40,889 bases of DNA, taken from NCBI GenBank assembly GCA_013141505.1, contig JABFQX010000063.1:1-40889 (forward strand). Direction: 5' to 3'. This document shows, in pieces, positions 1-9,600 of this stretch (within the stretch, counting starts at the first letter, position 1; the number at the start of each line of letters is the position of its first letter). The notes below the pieces were generated by a model. That model was given only the letters and a program-made list of their open reading frames with translations, made no database searches and was not told the origin of the DNA. A program made the translations under genes and the position numbers. Source of the DNA: Methyloglobulus sp. (GTDB taxonomy: Bacteria > Pseudomonadota > Gammaproteobacteria > Methylococcales > Methylomonadaceae).

Positions 1-132
1 ATACAAGCAATTTAACCCAAAGCGGGACGGGGTTTGTAACCCCGTCCCTAACGTTTCCACAAAACTTAAACATCGCAACTACGCTTAACCAACATCAAAC
101 CATACAGACGGGGCAACATGCCCCGTCTGGCT
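1..132. repeat. 132-bp intergenic element, copy 1
   Basis: This copy matches 198-329 with a single mismatch (T127 versus C324). It holds two perfect palindromes: GGGACGGGG / CCCCGTCCC around a 7-nt loop (about 24-48), and AGACGGGG / CCCCGTCT around CAACATG (about 106-128). They are separated by about 57 bp, a paired-hairpin layout like BIME/REPIN elements. The window edge cuts the context, so the left boundary of the element is not known. Confidence 0.85.
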
Positions 133-197
133 CAGAATAATAGGCTCATGAATATGCGAGTTAAAACATACCCGTCTCCCGCTAAATGTTTCTGATC

Positions 198-329
198 ATA
201 CAAGCAATTTAACCCAAAGCGGGACGGGGTTTGTAACCCCGTCCCTAACGTTTCCACAAAACTTAAACATCGCAACTACGCTTAACCAACATCAAACCAT
301 ACAGACGGGGCAACATGCCCCGTCCGGCT
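198..329. repeat. 132-bp intergenic element, copy 2
   Basis: Second copy of the element at 1-132, in the same orientation, with 65 bp of unrelated sequence between the copies. Both palindromes are intact. It lies just downstream of the rpiA stop codon. A related single hairpin with core CAGACGGAG / CTCCGTCTG is found at 5926-5950, so this is a dispersed family rather than a purely local duplication. Confidence 0.85.
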
Positions 330-386
330 AAGTCGTTCTTGTAGTTCGGTGAATAAAACAGCCTACCCCACCGACGATCCAGCAAC

Positions 387-1040
387 TTAAAACGTCACAA
401 CCTCTTCGCCATCACTGACCAGACAAATGTCGGCAGTTCGCATGGCAAACAGCCCAACAGCCACCACACCGGTGATATTGTTGATAGTTTGTTCCATTTT
501 TACCGCTTCCATAATATTCAGGTTATGCACGTCAATAATATGGTTGCCGTTATCGGTAATGCAGTTTTCCCGCCACACCGGCTGACCGCCCAACTTGACC
601 ATCTCCCTGGCAACATAGCTCCTTGCCATCGGGATCACTTCAATCGGCAACGGAAATTTACCCAGCACATCGACGCGCTTAGAACCGTCGGCGATACAGA
701 TAAATTTTCTACTGGCCGCCGCTATAATTTTTTCCCGTGTCAGCGCCGCACCACCACCTTTGATCAATTGTTTATTTGGATTGATTTCATCGGCACCATC
801 TACATACACTTCAATCGTACCGACAGCATTCAAGTCCAGCACAGGAATACCGGCTTGCTTCAACAAAGCAGTGGTCGCTTCTGAACTGGATACTGTGCCT
901 TCGATATCGGCTTTCATTTCCGCCAAATAGTTGATGAAATATTTCACGGTCGAGCCTGTACCCACGCCGATAACAGGAACATCCTTGATATATTTCAAGG
1001 CTGCTTGCGCTACTTTTTGTTTTAATTCATCTTGTGTCAT
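387..1040 (-). CDS. rpiA: Ribose-5-phosphate isomerase A
   Basis: Interconverts ribose 5-phosphate and ribulose 5-phosphate in the pentose phosphate pathway (and in the ribulose monophosphate cycle if the host is a methylotroph). The protein is 217 aa, close to the usual 219. Visible family motifs are GVGTGSTV near residue 25, SSSEATT, VDGADEI (catalytic Asp region) and [14 protein letters not shown] chose the ATG at 1038-1040 (MTQDELKQ) over an in-frame extension reaching 1112, because the 24 extra residues do not resemble RpiA and family members start at this point. A GGA lies about 7 nt upstream. The gene stands alone between two repeat-rich spacers. Confidence 0.96.
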   Translation of the reverse strand: MTQDELKQKVAQAALKYIKDVPVIGVGTGSTVKYFINYLAEMKADIEGTVSSSEATTALLKQAGIPVLDLNAVGTIEVYVDGADEINPNKQLIKGGGAALTREKIIAAASRKFICIADGSKRVDVLGKFPLPIEVIPMARSYVAREMVKLGGQPVWRENCITDNGNHIIDVHNLNIMEAVKMEQTINNITGVVAVGLFAMRTADICLVSDGEEVVTF

Positions 1041-1198
1041 GAGTTTTCCAATGTTGTTATTAAAAATATAAATACCAGCTAAATCCAAGCGATGATAATA
1101 CCGCAGATGCAAAATTTCCTCAGCCGATTTTTTACTGCTTTATATGCCGCATGACAGACTTTTTTGGTTTTGCGGATATAAGTGGATTTTAACGTGCC

Positions 1199-1342
1199 TT
1201 AAACCACCATTCGAATCACAGAATCCCCTAAAACCTCAAATTCTGGATCGCTGGTGAGCAAGACGGCTTGCTCTTTATTTGCTAAGGCGGCGGCAAAGCA
1301 ATCAGCGTAAGACATGGGGTAAGTTAACTTCAGCAAGGTAGC
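1199..1342 (-). pseudogene. Remnant of a PIN-domain (VapC-type) toxin, C-terminal end only
   Basis: Translating the minus strand from about 1342 to the TAA at 1199-1201 gives a PIN-domain C-terminus: YPMSYADCFAAALA, then AVLLTSDPEFEVL. This matches the last third of VapC-like ribonucleases, with the conserved Asp of SYAD and of TSDPEF. The N-terminal two thirds, including the first catalytic Asp and the Glu, are absent. Upstream sequence runs into a GTAG-type repeat at about 1338. No antitoxin gene is visible. It is most likely a decayed toxin-antitoxin locus. It is short, but the motif match is good. Confidence 0.7.
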
Positions 1343-1400
1343 CTGGATGAAGCCCAGTGAAGTATTTCGCCTTCGGATGCGGGATCCCGATTAAAATAAG
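1338..1400. repeat. Degenerate GTAG-headed REP-like sequence
   Basis: Begins GTAGCCTGGATGAAG and runs toward CGGGATCCCG. This resembles the common GTAGCCCGGAT...ATCCGGG intergenic repeat of gammaproteobacteria, but is diverged. It abuts the broken end of the PIN-toxin remnant. Boundaries are approximate. Confidence 0.4.
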
Positions 1401-1440
1401 CGTCGCGTTAGCGATACATCTTTAGGAATCTCTGAACAAT

Positions 1441-1510
1441 GTCCTTCGACAAGCTCAGGACGAACGGTGAAATGCTAATTACGTTCGTGGTGAGTTCATC
1501 GAACCATGAG
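1441..1510. repeat. Intergenic repeat with TTCGACAAGCTCAGGACGAAC arm
   Basis: Two opposed arms, one reading CTTCGACAAGCTCAGGACGA and the other CGTTCGTGGTGAGTTCATCG, flank a short AT-rich centre. The reverse complement aligns with 38262-38375, where the same two arms recur. This is a dispersed REP-pair-like element in the spacer upstream of the FAD dehydrogenase. The remaining spacer from 1041 to 1565 holds only the PIN remnant and the GTAG repeat listed separately. Confidence 0.6.
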
Positions 1511-1565
1511 CAGCATCAATTTTCGCAATTTATATTAGATGTAACAACTTTACAATAAAGCCAAA

Positions 1566-3167
1566 ATGCTCCGAATCACCGAACTCAAACTCCCCCTAGA
1601 CCACTCGGAATCCGCGATCAAATCCGCGATTTTAGCCCGTCTAGGCATAACCGAAGCAGACCTTATCACTTATAAGATATTTCGTCGTGCCCATGATGCC
1701 CGTAAGCGCAACGACATCTATCTCATTTATACCCTTGATGTCGAAACCAAAAACGAGGAAAGCATCCTATTACGCTTAAAAGACGACCCGAAAATTTCAG
1801 TAACGCCGGATACGTCTTACCGTTTTGTAACCCAAGCACCCAAGAATATTTCAACACGACCCATTGTAATTGGCACGGGGCCGTGCGGTTTATTTGCGGG
1901 TTTAATACTGGCACAAATGGGTTTTCGTCCGATTATCCTGGAACGCGGCAAGGAAGTAAGGGAACGCACCAAAGATACTTTTGGACTGTGGCGAAAACGG
2001 CAATTCAATCCCGAATCCAATGTGCAATTTGGTGAAGGCGGCGCGGGTACGTTTTCTGACGGCAAGCTGTACACGCAAATCAAAGATCCCAACCATTACG
2101 GCAGGAAAGTGCTGACGGAATTCGTAAAAGCTGGAGCACCTGCCGAGATCCTGTATGTCAGTAAACCCCATATCGGCACGTATCGACTGGTGACTGTGGT
2201 TGAACAAATGCGTACAACGATTGAATCAATGGGGGGGGAAATCCGCTTTCAAAGCCGGGTCGATAAGATCGAAATCGAAAACGGCCAGGTTCGGGGCGTT
2301 ACCTTGACCAATGGCGAAACCATCGCTAGCGACCATATCGTGCTTGCGGTCGGACATAGCGCCCGCGATACCTTCAAGATGTTATTTGAACAGGGCGTTT
2401 ATATTGAGGCCAAACCGTTTTCAGTGGGCTTTCGTATTGAACATCCACAATCATTGATAGATACTTGCCGTTATGGAAGTAACGCAGGAAACCCGATATT
2501 AGGTGCAGCCGACTACAAACTGGTGCATCACTGCAAAAATGGCCGCTCGGTGTACAGTTTTTGCATGTGTCCGGGCGGCACAGTTGTTGCCGCCACTTCT
2601 GAGGCGGAGCATGTGGTCACCAATGGCATGAGCCAATATTCACGGAATGAACGCAACGCCAATAGCGGCATTGTAGTCGACATAACACCAGAAGATTATC
2701 CTGGACATCCCTTGGCGGGTATCGACTATCAACGCCGACTGGAAGCCCATGCTTATGTCTTGGGCGGTAAAACTTACTCGGCTCCAGGGCAATTGGTCGG
2801 TGATTTTCTGGCTAACACGCCCTCCACAGCTTTCGGTAAAGTAATGCCCTCCTACCTGCCTGATGTGCATCTGTGTAATCTAGCCTCTGCCCTACCAGAT
2901 TATGCAATTGAGGCCATTCGTGAAGCTATCCCTGCATTCGATAAAAAAATCCCTGAATTTGCCATGCCTGATGCGGTGTTGACAGGGGTTGAAACTCGCA
3001 CCTCATCGCCTATCCGCATCAAACGTAATGACATCTACCAAAGCATAAACACTAAAGGACTGTACCCTGCGGGTGAAGGTGCAGGCTATGCAGGCGGCAT
3101 ATTGTCCGCCGCTGTCGATGGCATCAAGGTTGCGGAAGCATTGGCGATTGAAATGACCAAGAGGTAA
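1566..3167 (+). CDS. FAD-dependent dehydrogenase, COG2509-type, role unknown
   Basis: A 533-aa flavoprotein with an N-terminal region of about 95 aa, then a Rossmann FAD/NAD(P)-binding motif GTGPCGLFAG near residue 103. It also has an ERG...R segment (LERGKEVRERT), the family block QFGEGGAGTFSDGKLYT, and a C-terminal FAD-closing motif YPAGEGAGYAGGI near residue 500. This is the layout of the uncharacterised FAD-utilising dehydrogenases (COG2509, related to HI0933/thiazole-synthase-like flavoproteins). Substrate is not known. The SD is weak upstream of the ATG, but the N-terminus matches the family start. It precedes cysD by 160 nt on the same strand, so co-transcription is possible but not shown. 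Confidence 0.88.
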   Translation: MLRITELKLPLDHSESAIKSAILARLGITEADLITYKIFRRAHDARKRNDIYLIYTLDVETKNEESILLRLKDDPKISVTPDTSYRFVTQAPKNISTRPIVIGTGPCGLFAGLILAQMGFRPIILERGKEVRERTKDTFGLWRKRQFNPESNVQFGEGGAGTFSDGKLYTQIKDPNHYGRKVLTEFVKAGAPAEILYVSKPHIGTYRLVTVVEQMRTTIESMGGEIRFQSRVDKIEIENGQVRGVTLTNGETIASDHIVLAVGHSARDTFKMLFEQGVYIEAKPFSVGFRIEHPQSLIDTCRYGSNAGNPILGAADYKLVHHCKNGRSVYSFCMCPGGTVVAATSEAEHVVTNGMSQYSRNERNANSGIVVDITPEDYPGHPLAGIDYQRRLEAHAYVLGGKTYSAPGQLVGDFLANTPSTAFGKVMPSYLPDVHLCNLASALPDYAIEAIREAIPAFDKKIPEFAMPDAVLTGVETRTSSPIRIKRNDIYQSINTKGLYPAGEGAGYAGGILSAAVDGIKVAEALAIEMTKR

Positions 3168-3327
3168 GCCGATTAATTCTTAGTCATGTCCAGATGAACT
3201 TGATCACAGTTTTATCACTAGAAATCATGCAATTCTGGCAATATCCTGCCATTCCAACTAAAATGAGTGCATAACTCGGCGCTACTGCCATCCTTAACAC
3301 GTACAGACCCGTTAATCACGACAATCA

Positions 3328-4236
3328 ATGACCGATTACACACTGACACACCTTAAACAGTTGGAAGCTGAAAGCATCCACATCATCCGTGAAGTTGCCG
3401 CCGAATTTCAAAAACCGGTGATGCTGTACTCCATCGGCAAAGATTCAGCCGTCATGTTGCACCTGACCATGAAAGCCTTTCATCCCGGCGTTCCACCCTT
3501 TCCAATGCTGCATGTTGATACGACCTGGAAATTCAAGGAAATGATTGAATTCCGTGACCAGATGGTCAAAAATCTCGGCCTGGATTTGCTGGTGTACATT
3601 AATCAGGACGGCGTTGACCAAGGTATCGGACCATTTACGCACGGCAGTAAAAAACATACCGATGTCATGAAAACGGATGGCCTCAAGCAAGCTTTGAACA
3701 AATATCAGTTTGATGCGGCTTTTGGTGGCGCACGTCGAGATGAAGAAAAATCTCGTGCGAAAGAACGCGTGTATTCCTTCCGTGATAAAAATCACCGTTG
3801 GGATCCTAAAAACCAACGACCCGAGTTATGGAATATTTACAACGGTACGGTTGATAAAGGCGAAAGCATTCGGGTATTTCCGCTTTCCAACTGGACTGAG
3901 CTGGACATCTGGCAATACATTCACCTGGAAAATATCCCAATTGTGCCTTTATATTTTGCCAAAGAACGCCCTGTTGTTAACAAAGATGGCATGTTAATCA
4001 TGGTCGATGATGCCCGTATGCCCATCGGTCCTGATGATAAAGTCGAGATGAAGATGGTACGCTTTCGTACATTGGGTTGTTATCCGTTGACGGGGGCGGT
4101 CGAATCAACAGCGACAACTTTGCCTGAAATTATCCAGGAAATGCTGCTGACAACCACATCAGAACGCCAAGGCCGTTTGATCGACCACGACCAAGCTGGC
4201 TCTATGGAGCAGAAAAAACGCGAAGGTTATTTCTAA
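3328..4236 (+). CDS. cysD: Sulfate adenylyltransferase subunit 2
   Basis: Small, catalytic subunit of the CysDN ATP sulfurylase, which makes adenosine 5'-phosphosulfate from sulfate and ATP in cytoplasmic sulfate assimilation. The 302-aa length is typical. The PP-loop ATP pyrophosphatase motif [13 protein letters not shown] is near residue 35. Further family blocks are [16 protein letters not shown], the NWTELDIW segment, and a C-terminal GRLIDHD...[10 protein letters not shown]. It is followed 46 nt later by cysN, its obligatory GTPase partner. No riboswitch or operator was recognised upstream. Confidence 0.97.
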   Translation: MTDYTLTHLKQLEAESIHIIREVAAEFQKPVMLYSIGKDSAVMLHLTMKAFHPGVPPFPMLHVDTTWKFKEMIEFRDQMVKNLGLDLLVYINQDGVDQGIGPFTHGSKKHTDVMKTDGLKQALNKYQFDAAFGGARRDEEKSRAKERVYSFRDKNHRWDPKNQRPELWNIYNGTVDKGESIRVFPLSNWTELDIWQYIHLENIPIVPLYFAKERPVVNKDGMLIMVDDARMPIGPDDKVEMKMVRFRTLGCYPLTGAVESTATTLPEIIQEMLLTTTSERQGRLIDHDQAGSMEQKKREGYF

Positions 4237-4282
4237 TATCGAATCATACCGACCGAATTTATCTCAGGAACTTAGATTAAAT

Positions 4283-5905
4283 ATGTCTCATCAGTCAGAA
4301 CTCATTAGCAGCGATATCAACGCGTATTTGGCGCAACACGAACGCAAAGAAATGCTGCGTTTTTTAACCTGTGGCAATGTCGATGACGGCAAAAGCACCT
4401 TGATTGGTCGCTTGCTGCACGACTCCAAGATGATCTATGAAGACCAGTTGGCAGCGGTGCAAGCCGACAGCGTTAAATCCGGCACGACAGGCGCGGGTAA
4501 AATCGACCTCGCTTTACTGGTAGACGGCCTACAAGCAGAGCGTGAACAAGGCATTACCATTGACGTGGCCTACCGTTACTTCTCCACATCCACCCGTAAA
4601 TTCATCATTGCCGACACCCCAGGCCACGAACAATACACCCGTAACATGGCGACTGGTGCATCAACCTGCGATCTCGCCATCATACTGATTGATGCCCGTT
4701 ACGGCGTACAAACACAAACCAAACGGCATAGTTTTATTACATCTTTGTTGGGCATCCAGCACATCATCGTTGCCGTCAACAAAATGGATTTGGTGCGCTA
4801 TAGCGAAGATGTATTCAACAAGATCAAACAGGATTACCTGGAATTCACCAGCACATTGGATTTGCACGACATTTGCTTTATCCCCATGTCTGCGCTGGAT
4901 GGTGATAACGTCGTCAATCCTAGCGAGAACATGCCGTGGTTTACTGGCTTACCGTTGATGGAAGCGTTGAACACTATTCAAATCGCCAACGACCATAATT
5001 TTGAAGATGCACGTTTTCCCGTGCAATACGTCAACCGTCCCAACCTGGATTTCCGGGGTTTCTGCGGCACGGTGGCATCAGGCGTGTTCCACAAAGGCGA
5101 TGTTGTTACCGCCCTGCCATCCGGCAAGAGCAGCAAAATCAAGGCTATCGTCACTTATGATGGTGATATTCAAGAAGCATTTCCACCGATGGCGGTCACG
5201 TTCACGCTCGAAGATGAAATTGACGTTAGCCGTGGCGATATGCTGATCGGCAAGCAAAAAACCACCCCGGTGGTTTCTGACAAATTCAGGGCCAATATTG
5301 TCTGGATGGCAGAAAAATCGCTTACGCCTGGTCGTCAATACGCCATTAAACTGGCAACACGCAGCGTGTATGGCTCCATCTCGCTGATTCATCACCGGAT
5401 TGATGTCAACACGCTGGAACACCATGATGCCAATGAGCTAAAGCTCAACGAGATTGGTTCCTGCACAGTATCGGTCAATGCGCCCGTGGTGTTTGACCCC
5501 TACAAAAACAGCAAATGGACGGGGTCTTTCATCATTATTGACCGCCTGACCAATGGCACCGTCGGTGCTGGCATGATTACCGGCATCACCGACGATGAAG
5601 ACTTACTACCTGTCAGTGCCGCAGACCGCGCCGCCCGTTTCAGCCAAACGGCAACAGCCATTGCCTTGACTGGCGCAAAAGCGAAGGAATTGGCTTACCA
5701 GCTGGAAAGAAAACTGTTTGATAACGGTCATGCCGCCACCGTACTGGAAACATCCAATGCAGCTTTGATTGAAGCTATCAAAAACGCTGGCTTGTTGTGT
5801 CTTTGTGTTGAAAATAGTGAGTTAACAGAGTTGAGTTTCGACACCAGCAAACAGTCGATTGATGATGTTTATGGTGTGTTGAAAGACAAGAAAGTTATTT
5901 ATTAA
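4283..5905 (+). CDS. cysN: Sulfate adenylyltransferase subunit 1 with a C-terminal extension
   Basis: GTPase subunit that drives APS synthesis by CysD. It has an EF-Tu-like G domain with P-loop [12 protein letters not shown] near residue 31, [12 protein letters not shown] (G3) and NKMDLV (G4), followed by two beta-barrel domains. At 540 aa it is about 65 longer than E. coli CysN. The last 80 residues or so look like a shrunken APS kinase (CysC): [18 protein letters not shown] sits where FTGLSGAGKSTIANALE would be. They then give [16 protein letters not shown] and a final [15 protein letters not shown]. The kinase P-loop lysine/serine pair is missing, so kinase activity is unlikely. No separate cysC is in the window. 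Confidence 0.95.
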   Translation: MSHQSELISSDINAYLAQHERKEMLRFLTCGNVDDGKSTLIGRLLHDSKMIYEDQLAAVQADSVKSGTTGAGKIDLALLVDGLQAEREQGITIDVAYRYFSTSTRKFIIADTPGHEQYTRNMATGASTCDLAIILIDARYGVQTQTKRHSFITSLLGIQHIIVAVNKMDLVRYSEDVFNKIKQDYLEFTSTLDLHDICFIPMSALDGDNVVNPSENMPWFTGLPLMEALNTIQIANDHNFEDARFPVQYVNRPNLDFRGFCGTVASGVFHKGDVVTALPSGKSSKIKAIVTYDGDIQEAFPPMAVTFTLEDEIDVSRGDMLIGKQKTTPVVSDKFRANIVWMAEKSLTPGRQYAIKLATRSVYGSISLIHHRIDVNTLEHHDANELKLNEIGSCTVSVNAPVVFDPYKNSKWTGSFIIIDRLTNGTVGAGMITGITDDEDLLPVSAADRAARFSQTATAIALTGAKAKELAYQLERKLFDNGHAATVLETSNAALIEAIKNAGLLCLCVENSELTELSFDTSKQSIDDVYGVLKDKKVIY

Positions 5906-5925
5906 ATCCCCAGCAATATCGCAAC

Positions 5926-5950
5926 CAGACGGAGCATGATACTCCGTCTG
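5926..5950. repeat. Hairpin related to the 132-bp element
   Basis: CAGACGGAG / CTCCGTCTG around a 7-nt loop, a perfect 9-bp stem 21 nt after the cysN stop codon. The core matches the second palindrome of the elements at 1-132 and 198-329, with compensatory A/T changes. There is no U-run, so it is not a canonical intrinsic terminator, although it may still end or protect the cysDN transcript. Confidence 0.6.
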
Positions 5951-6286
5951 CCGATCTAAAAATCTAAGCCAGTTTCGCGTATTCAAACGAACGTTACCGG
6001 AATAGATAATATTTTCATTCGCTCAAGTAGCCCATACCCAGCATAGCGGAATACGGAACATCGAGGCCACGTTTGCCTGGATCCAACTCAAGCACCATCC
6101 CACAGCTACTCGTTGGGCACGTTGCCCTGCCAGTAAGGTTTCAGCATGGTTCAAACGGTATAATCGGTAAAACGTAAGTGACGGGGTAAAAAAACCGTCA
6201 CGTTCAGAGATTGCATTCGAACCCTAACATCGACGGCAGATTTTATTTTTCATTAATGCAAACCTTTTTGCGTTTAGCCTGATTTT
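5951..6286. other. Spacer without a recognisable gene
   Basis: About 336 nt between the cysDN hairpin and the small Cys-rich gene on the other strand. It contains a degenerate GTAG-headed repeat at 6027-6056 (GTAGCCCATACCCAGCATAG, then CGGAATACGG) of the same broad type as 1338. No ORF, RNA gene or terminator was recognised in the rest. The two flanking operons converge here. Confidence 0.5.
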
Positions 6287-6625
6287 TTAACATGGGCATT
6301 GCCTGCCTGGCCCACCGGTTTTTGGATAACAGAGGGCATAATTTTGGGTGCAAAACGGCGGATCAGTCACAGGAATTTTTATCAACAATTCCAACAAAGT
6401 TGCCACCTCGCTCGCCGTATGCTCACCCAAGCAAGACAAATCGGTACCAAACGGCATGTATAACATAGGCCTGCCATTCGTGCCGATGGCGATAACAACC
6501 GACAGTTTGTCTCCCATGATTTCCTTCGTTGCCATTTCACTCAAAACATGGGTCGTGTTCCATTCTACGTCTGCTTTGCAAGTATCAGATTGGGCAAAGT
6601 CGGCGGGATTTATAGATATCGTCAT
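6287..6625 (-). CDS. Small cysteine-rich protein, unknown function
   Basis: A 112-aa protein that I do not recognise. It has six cysteines, two of them in a C-terminal CPC, no signal peptide and no membrane segment. The middle part (KLSVVIAIGTNGRPMLYMPF) looks like a compact alpha/beta strand region. A strong SD (AAGGAGA) sits 6 nt before the ATG, and the start lies 22 nt after the stop of the FecR-TPR-barrel gene. It is therefore very probably the third gene of that operon. The paired cysteines suggest metal binding or a redox role, but that is only inference. Confidence 0.75.
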   Translation of the reverse strand: MTISINPADFAQSDTCKADVEWNTTHVLSEMATKEIMGDKLSVVIAIGTNGRPMLYMPFGTDLSCLGEHTASEVATLLELLIKIPVTDPPFCTQNYALCYPKTGGPGRQCPC

Positions 6626-6647
6626 TTATCGTCTCCTTATTTGTTAT

Positions 6648-9600
6648 TTAGAAGTTTAAGGTCACACGCCCGAACAACATCCGTTCTGGAACGTAGTCGG
6701 GCGTTCTTTGCTCACTGTTTAGAAAACGGCGATCCCGGTAGTAAAAATTCGTATCGAATAGATTTTTTACCTCGAAACTAATCAGTCCGTATTGCTTCGG
6801 AAAACGATACCCTAAAGCTGCATCCACCAAATAAAATTCGCTTCTGATATTGCCGCCAAAAGGAAGATAATTTTGTAAATTGCCGTTTTCATCGGTATAA
6901 AAATTTGGATTATTACGTAATTTCTGGTTGACGTATGTGCCTTTTAGCGAGGCAAAAAAACCGTGCGGCTCAAAAAACCTCAACTCAAGCGGCACAGTGA
7001 TTGTTTCGAGTAAGTTCGGAAACTGCGCGTAAGAGACATCTTTTGGCTGATGGTAACGAAAGTTTTCAAATTTGAATTCAGTGTTGACAGCGAAAAAGGA
7101 TACCGGTGCCCAATTGAAATAAAACCGGTAAAATTCCTCATTGTAGTGTTGATTGTATAAGGGCGAGGTTTGTATTTTCAAATCGCGCTTGTAGGCTTCA
7201 ACTCCGCTTAAAATGTTACCGATGCGGCTATCCGCGCCAACGCCGTATTGCCAGGCGACCGCTGAATTCTGATCGTCATAAAATTGGTTGAAACCGGCAA
7301 TCTGTGTAGGCTGTAAGGTCTGGTTATCGATCATGCCATACTTAACTGTTTTAAAACCGGCCGCCCTGAACGTAAGATAACGATTAGCCTGCCAGATAAA
7401 GCCTAATTTCGGGTTCAACTCGCTTAACCTAAATCCGGTATCGTTATCCTGATTGCCATAATCGTACGATAAACCGGCAGTGAGGGTCAGATTTTTTGAA
7501 ACTTTAAAATTATTGTATAAATAACCGAAATATTGATTGTTATGAAATTGACTCAATCCACAGCCAAAGCAGCTAGTGTCATTATTCAGGCCAGCGATGA
7601 AATAACTGTTATTCGTGCGCAATATGCCGCCGCCAGCCACCGTATTGAGATAATCGTTATGGAAAACATATTGTGACTCGACGTTGTAGGCTTTTGTGTT
7701 TAATTGATTATGCCCCCAGTACTCAACTCCTCCGTCGTTCCGGTCGGTATAAATAAATGAAGTCAGTATGTCGGAATGCGTGGCCGGAGAAATCTTAAAC
7801 CCCAGTCGATAACGATCCTGATTAATGTTTCGCCGCATGACATAATCGAAATATTGCGGATCACCGAAATACTCTAGATCTCCGTGTTTGGTCTCGCGAT
7901 GGTTGTATTCGGCCTGCACGTTTAGTTCCGGACTGATTTCATATTGCGCGAACACGTTATAAATGTCATGTTGCAGGTCGTTATTTTTACGGAAGCCATC
8001 CGTGTAATAGTGCATCTGTCCCAGGCTGTAGGACAACTTGTTGTAAATGCCTGCAATGGCGGCTTCGTCACCCGCCGTGTTATTGCTACCGTACACGCCA
8101 GTGGCGGCTAGCTTAACGCCATTTCTTTCAAACAAGCGGTTATATTCGTTGAACGCCGTATCAGTGGGGCCAACCCGGCGGATGATATTCAAGTCGCTGT
8201 AAGCCAAACTGGGTTGTATCGGATTGTAGTTGGTGGGTTGCAGCAGTTGGGACTGCAAATTTTCGCTCGTCCTGGCAATTTGGAACCGTGAATTGTTCAA
8301 ATAGCTGTCGGATATCAGCCGATGTGCCGAGTAGTTGGCAGGATCGGTGGCGAGAGACTGCATCGCCTGACGGCTTGACGGGGCATCGAATCCCAGGTTG
8401 TTAAAAATCCGGCCAAGCCCCACCTGTCGTGCTGCGGCATCCTTATCCAGCAGAAGTTGGGATCGGTAAACCCCCCTGTTGTCATTCAACTCAATCGCTT
8501 TTTGCATATCATGCAAGGCTTCTACCGGACGATTGGTGGTTTGTTTGAGGATGGCATCGTAAAACCAAGGAGTTGGATCTTTTGGATCCATGTCTTTGGC
8601 GATTTTATATTCCGTTCCGGCATAATCCTTGTTCCGTAATTCATAATAGGCTTTGCCCAAATAACTGCGGATGACAGCATTGTTGGGGTCGAGGTTAACG
8701 GCGGTTTCCAGTTCGCCTTTGCCTTCTTCAACATCACCTTGCCTGATTTTTGCCAACCCTAAACCCAACCGTGCGAGTGGGTCGGATGAATCGAGCGCTA
8801 ATGCTTGTTTAAAAACTTGTTTTGCATCTTCAATTTCGGTTTGCGCCAAGTTTGCAAAGCCAAGGATGGTTTGGGTTCTGGCGATTTTTGGGTTTAGCGT
8901 TTGGGCTAAGTGCGCGGACTTTAACGCCGCATCATGATCGCCTTGGGATAACTGTAATTCTGACAGCCGTGCCCATGCCAGGGCATTATCGGGTGCGAGG
9001 CGGATGGCTTCTTGCGTGGCCTTCAAGGCTTCGTCGATATTGAATAAAGCTTGGTAGGCGTAAGACTGGGCTATTTTTGCAATCGGGGAATTGGGCTTTG
9101 CGGCGACAGCTTTGCTGGCGAGTTCTAACGCAGTTTGCTGCTGATTCTTGGCGACGGCAATGATAGCTTGCAGGGCAAAAGCATCGGCATTATTGGGTTC
9201 GAGCTGTTGGGCTTGCTGGATGAGTGGCTGAGCTTCATCAACCCTACCAACGGTGAGTAAAAGTGCAGCTTTGAGGGTGAAGTATCGGGTATTTTGCTGG
9301 GCAACGGGAATAGAATCTAGTTTGGTCAAGGCTTGGTCGTTATCTCCCTGTCGATAAGCAGTGAGTGCTGAATTTAACACGCTATCGGTTGCACCGCTTA
9401 CATCGTCAACGATGGGCGGATAATACAAAGCCCATTGCACGGCATCTTCGGGCGATATTTTAAGTGCTTGCACCTGCGGCGCACGATGGGCTTCGGCGAT
9501 ACCTTTAAAGCCTTGGTTAATTGTGATTTTTCCAGCACTGTTTTCACCGGCTACCTGACCGTCAAAAACTGTAATTTCGGCCTGCTTAGTGTCCACCGCA

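Noticed and set aside
1-329. Possible CRISPR array because of direct repeats with palindromes
   Set aside because: Only two copies, each 132 bp with a 65-bp interval. Repeats are far too long and internally structured differently, and no cas gene is near.
489-884. 131-aa ORF on the plus strand opposite rpiA
   Set aside because: Lies wholly antisense to a well-conserved enzyme and shows no family motif.
1041-1112. N-terminal extension of rpiA
   Set aside because: The extra 24 residues do not match RpiA, and the internal ATG at 1040 begins at the normal family start.
5926-5950. Intrinsic terminator of cysDN
   Set aside because: Strong stem but no following T-run; sequence matches a dispersed hairpin family instead.
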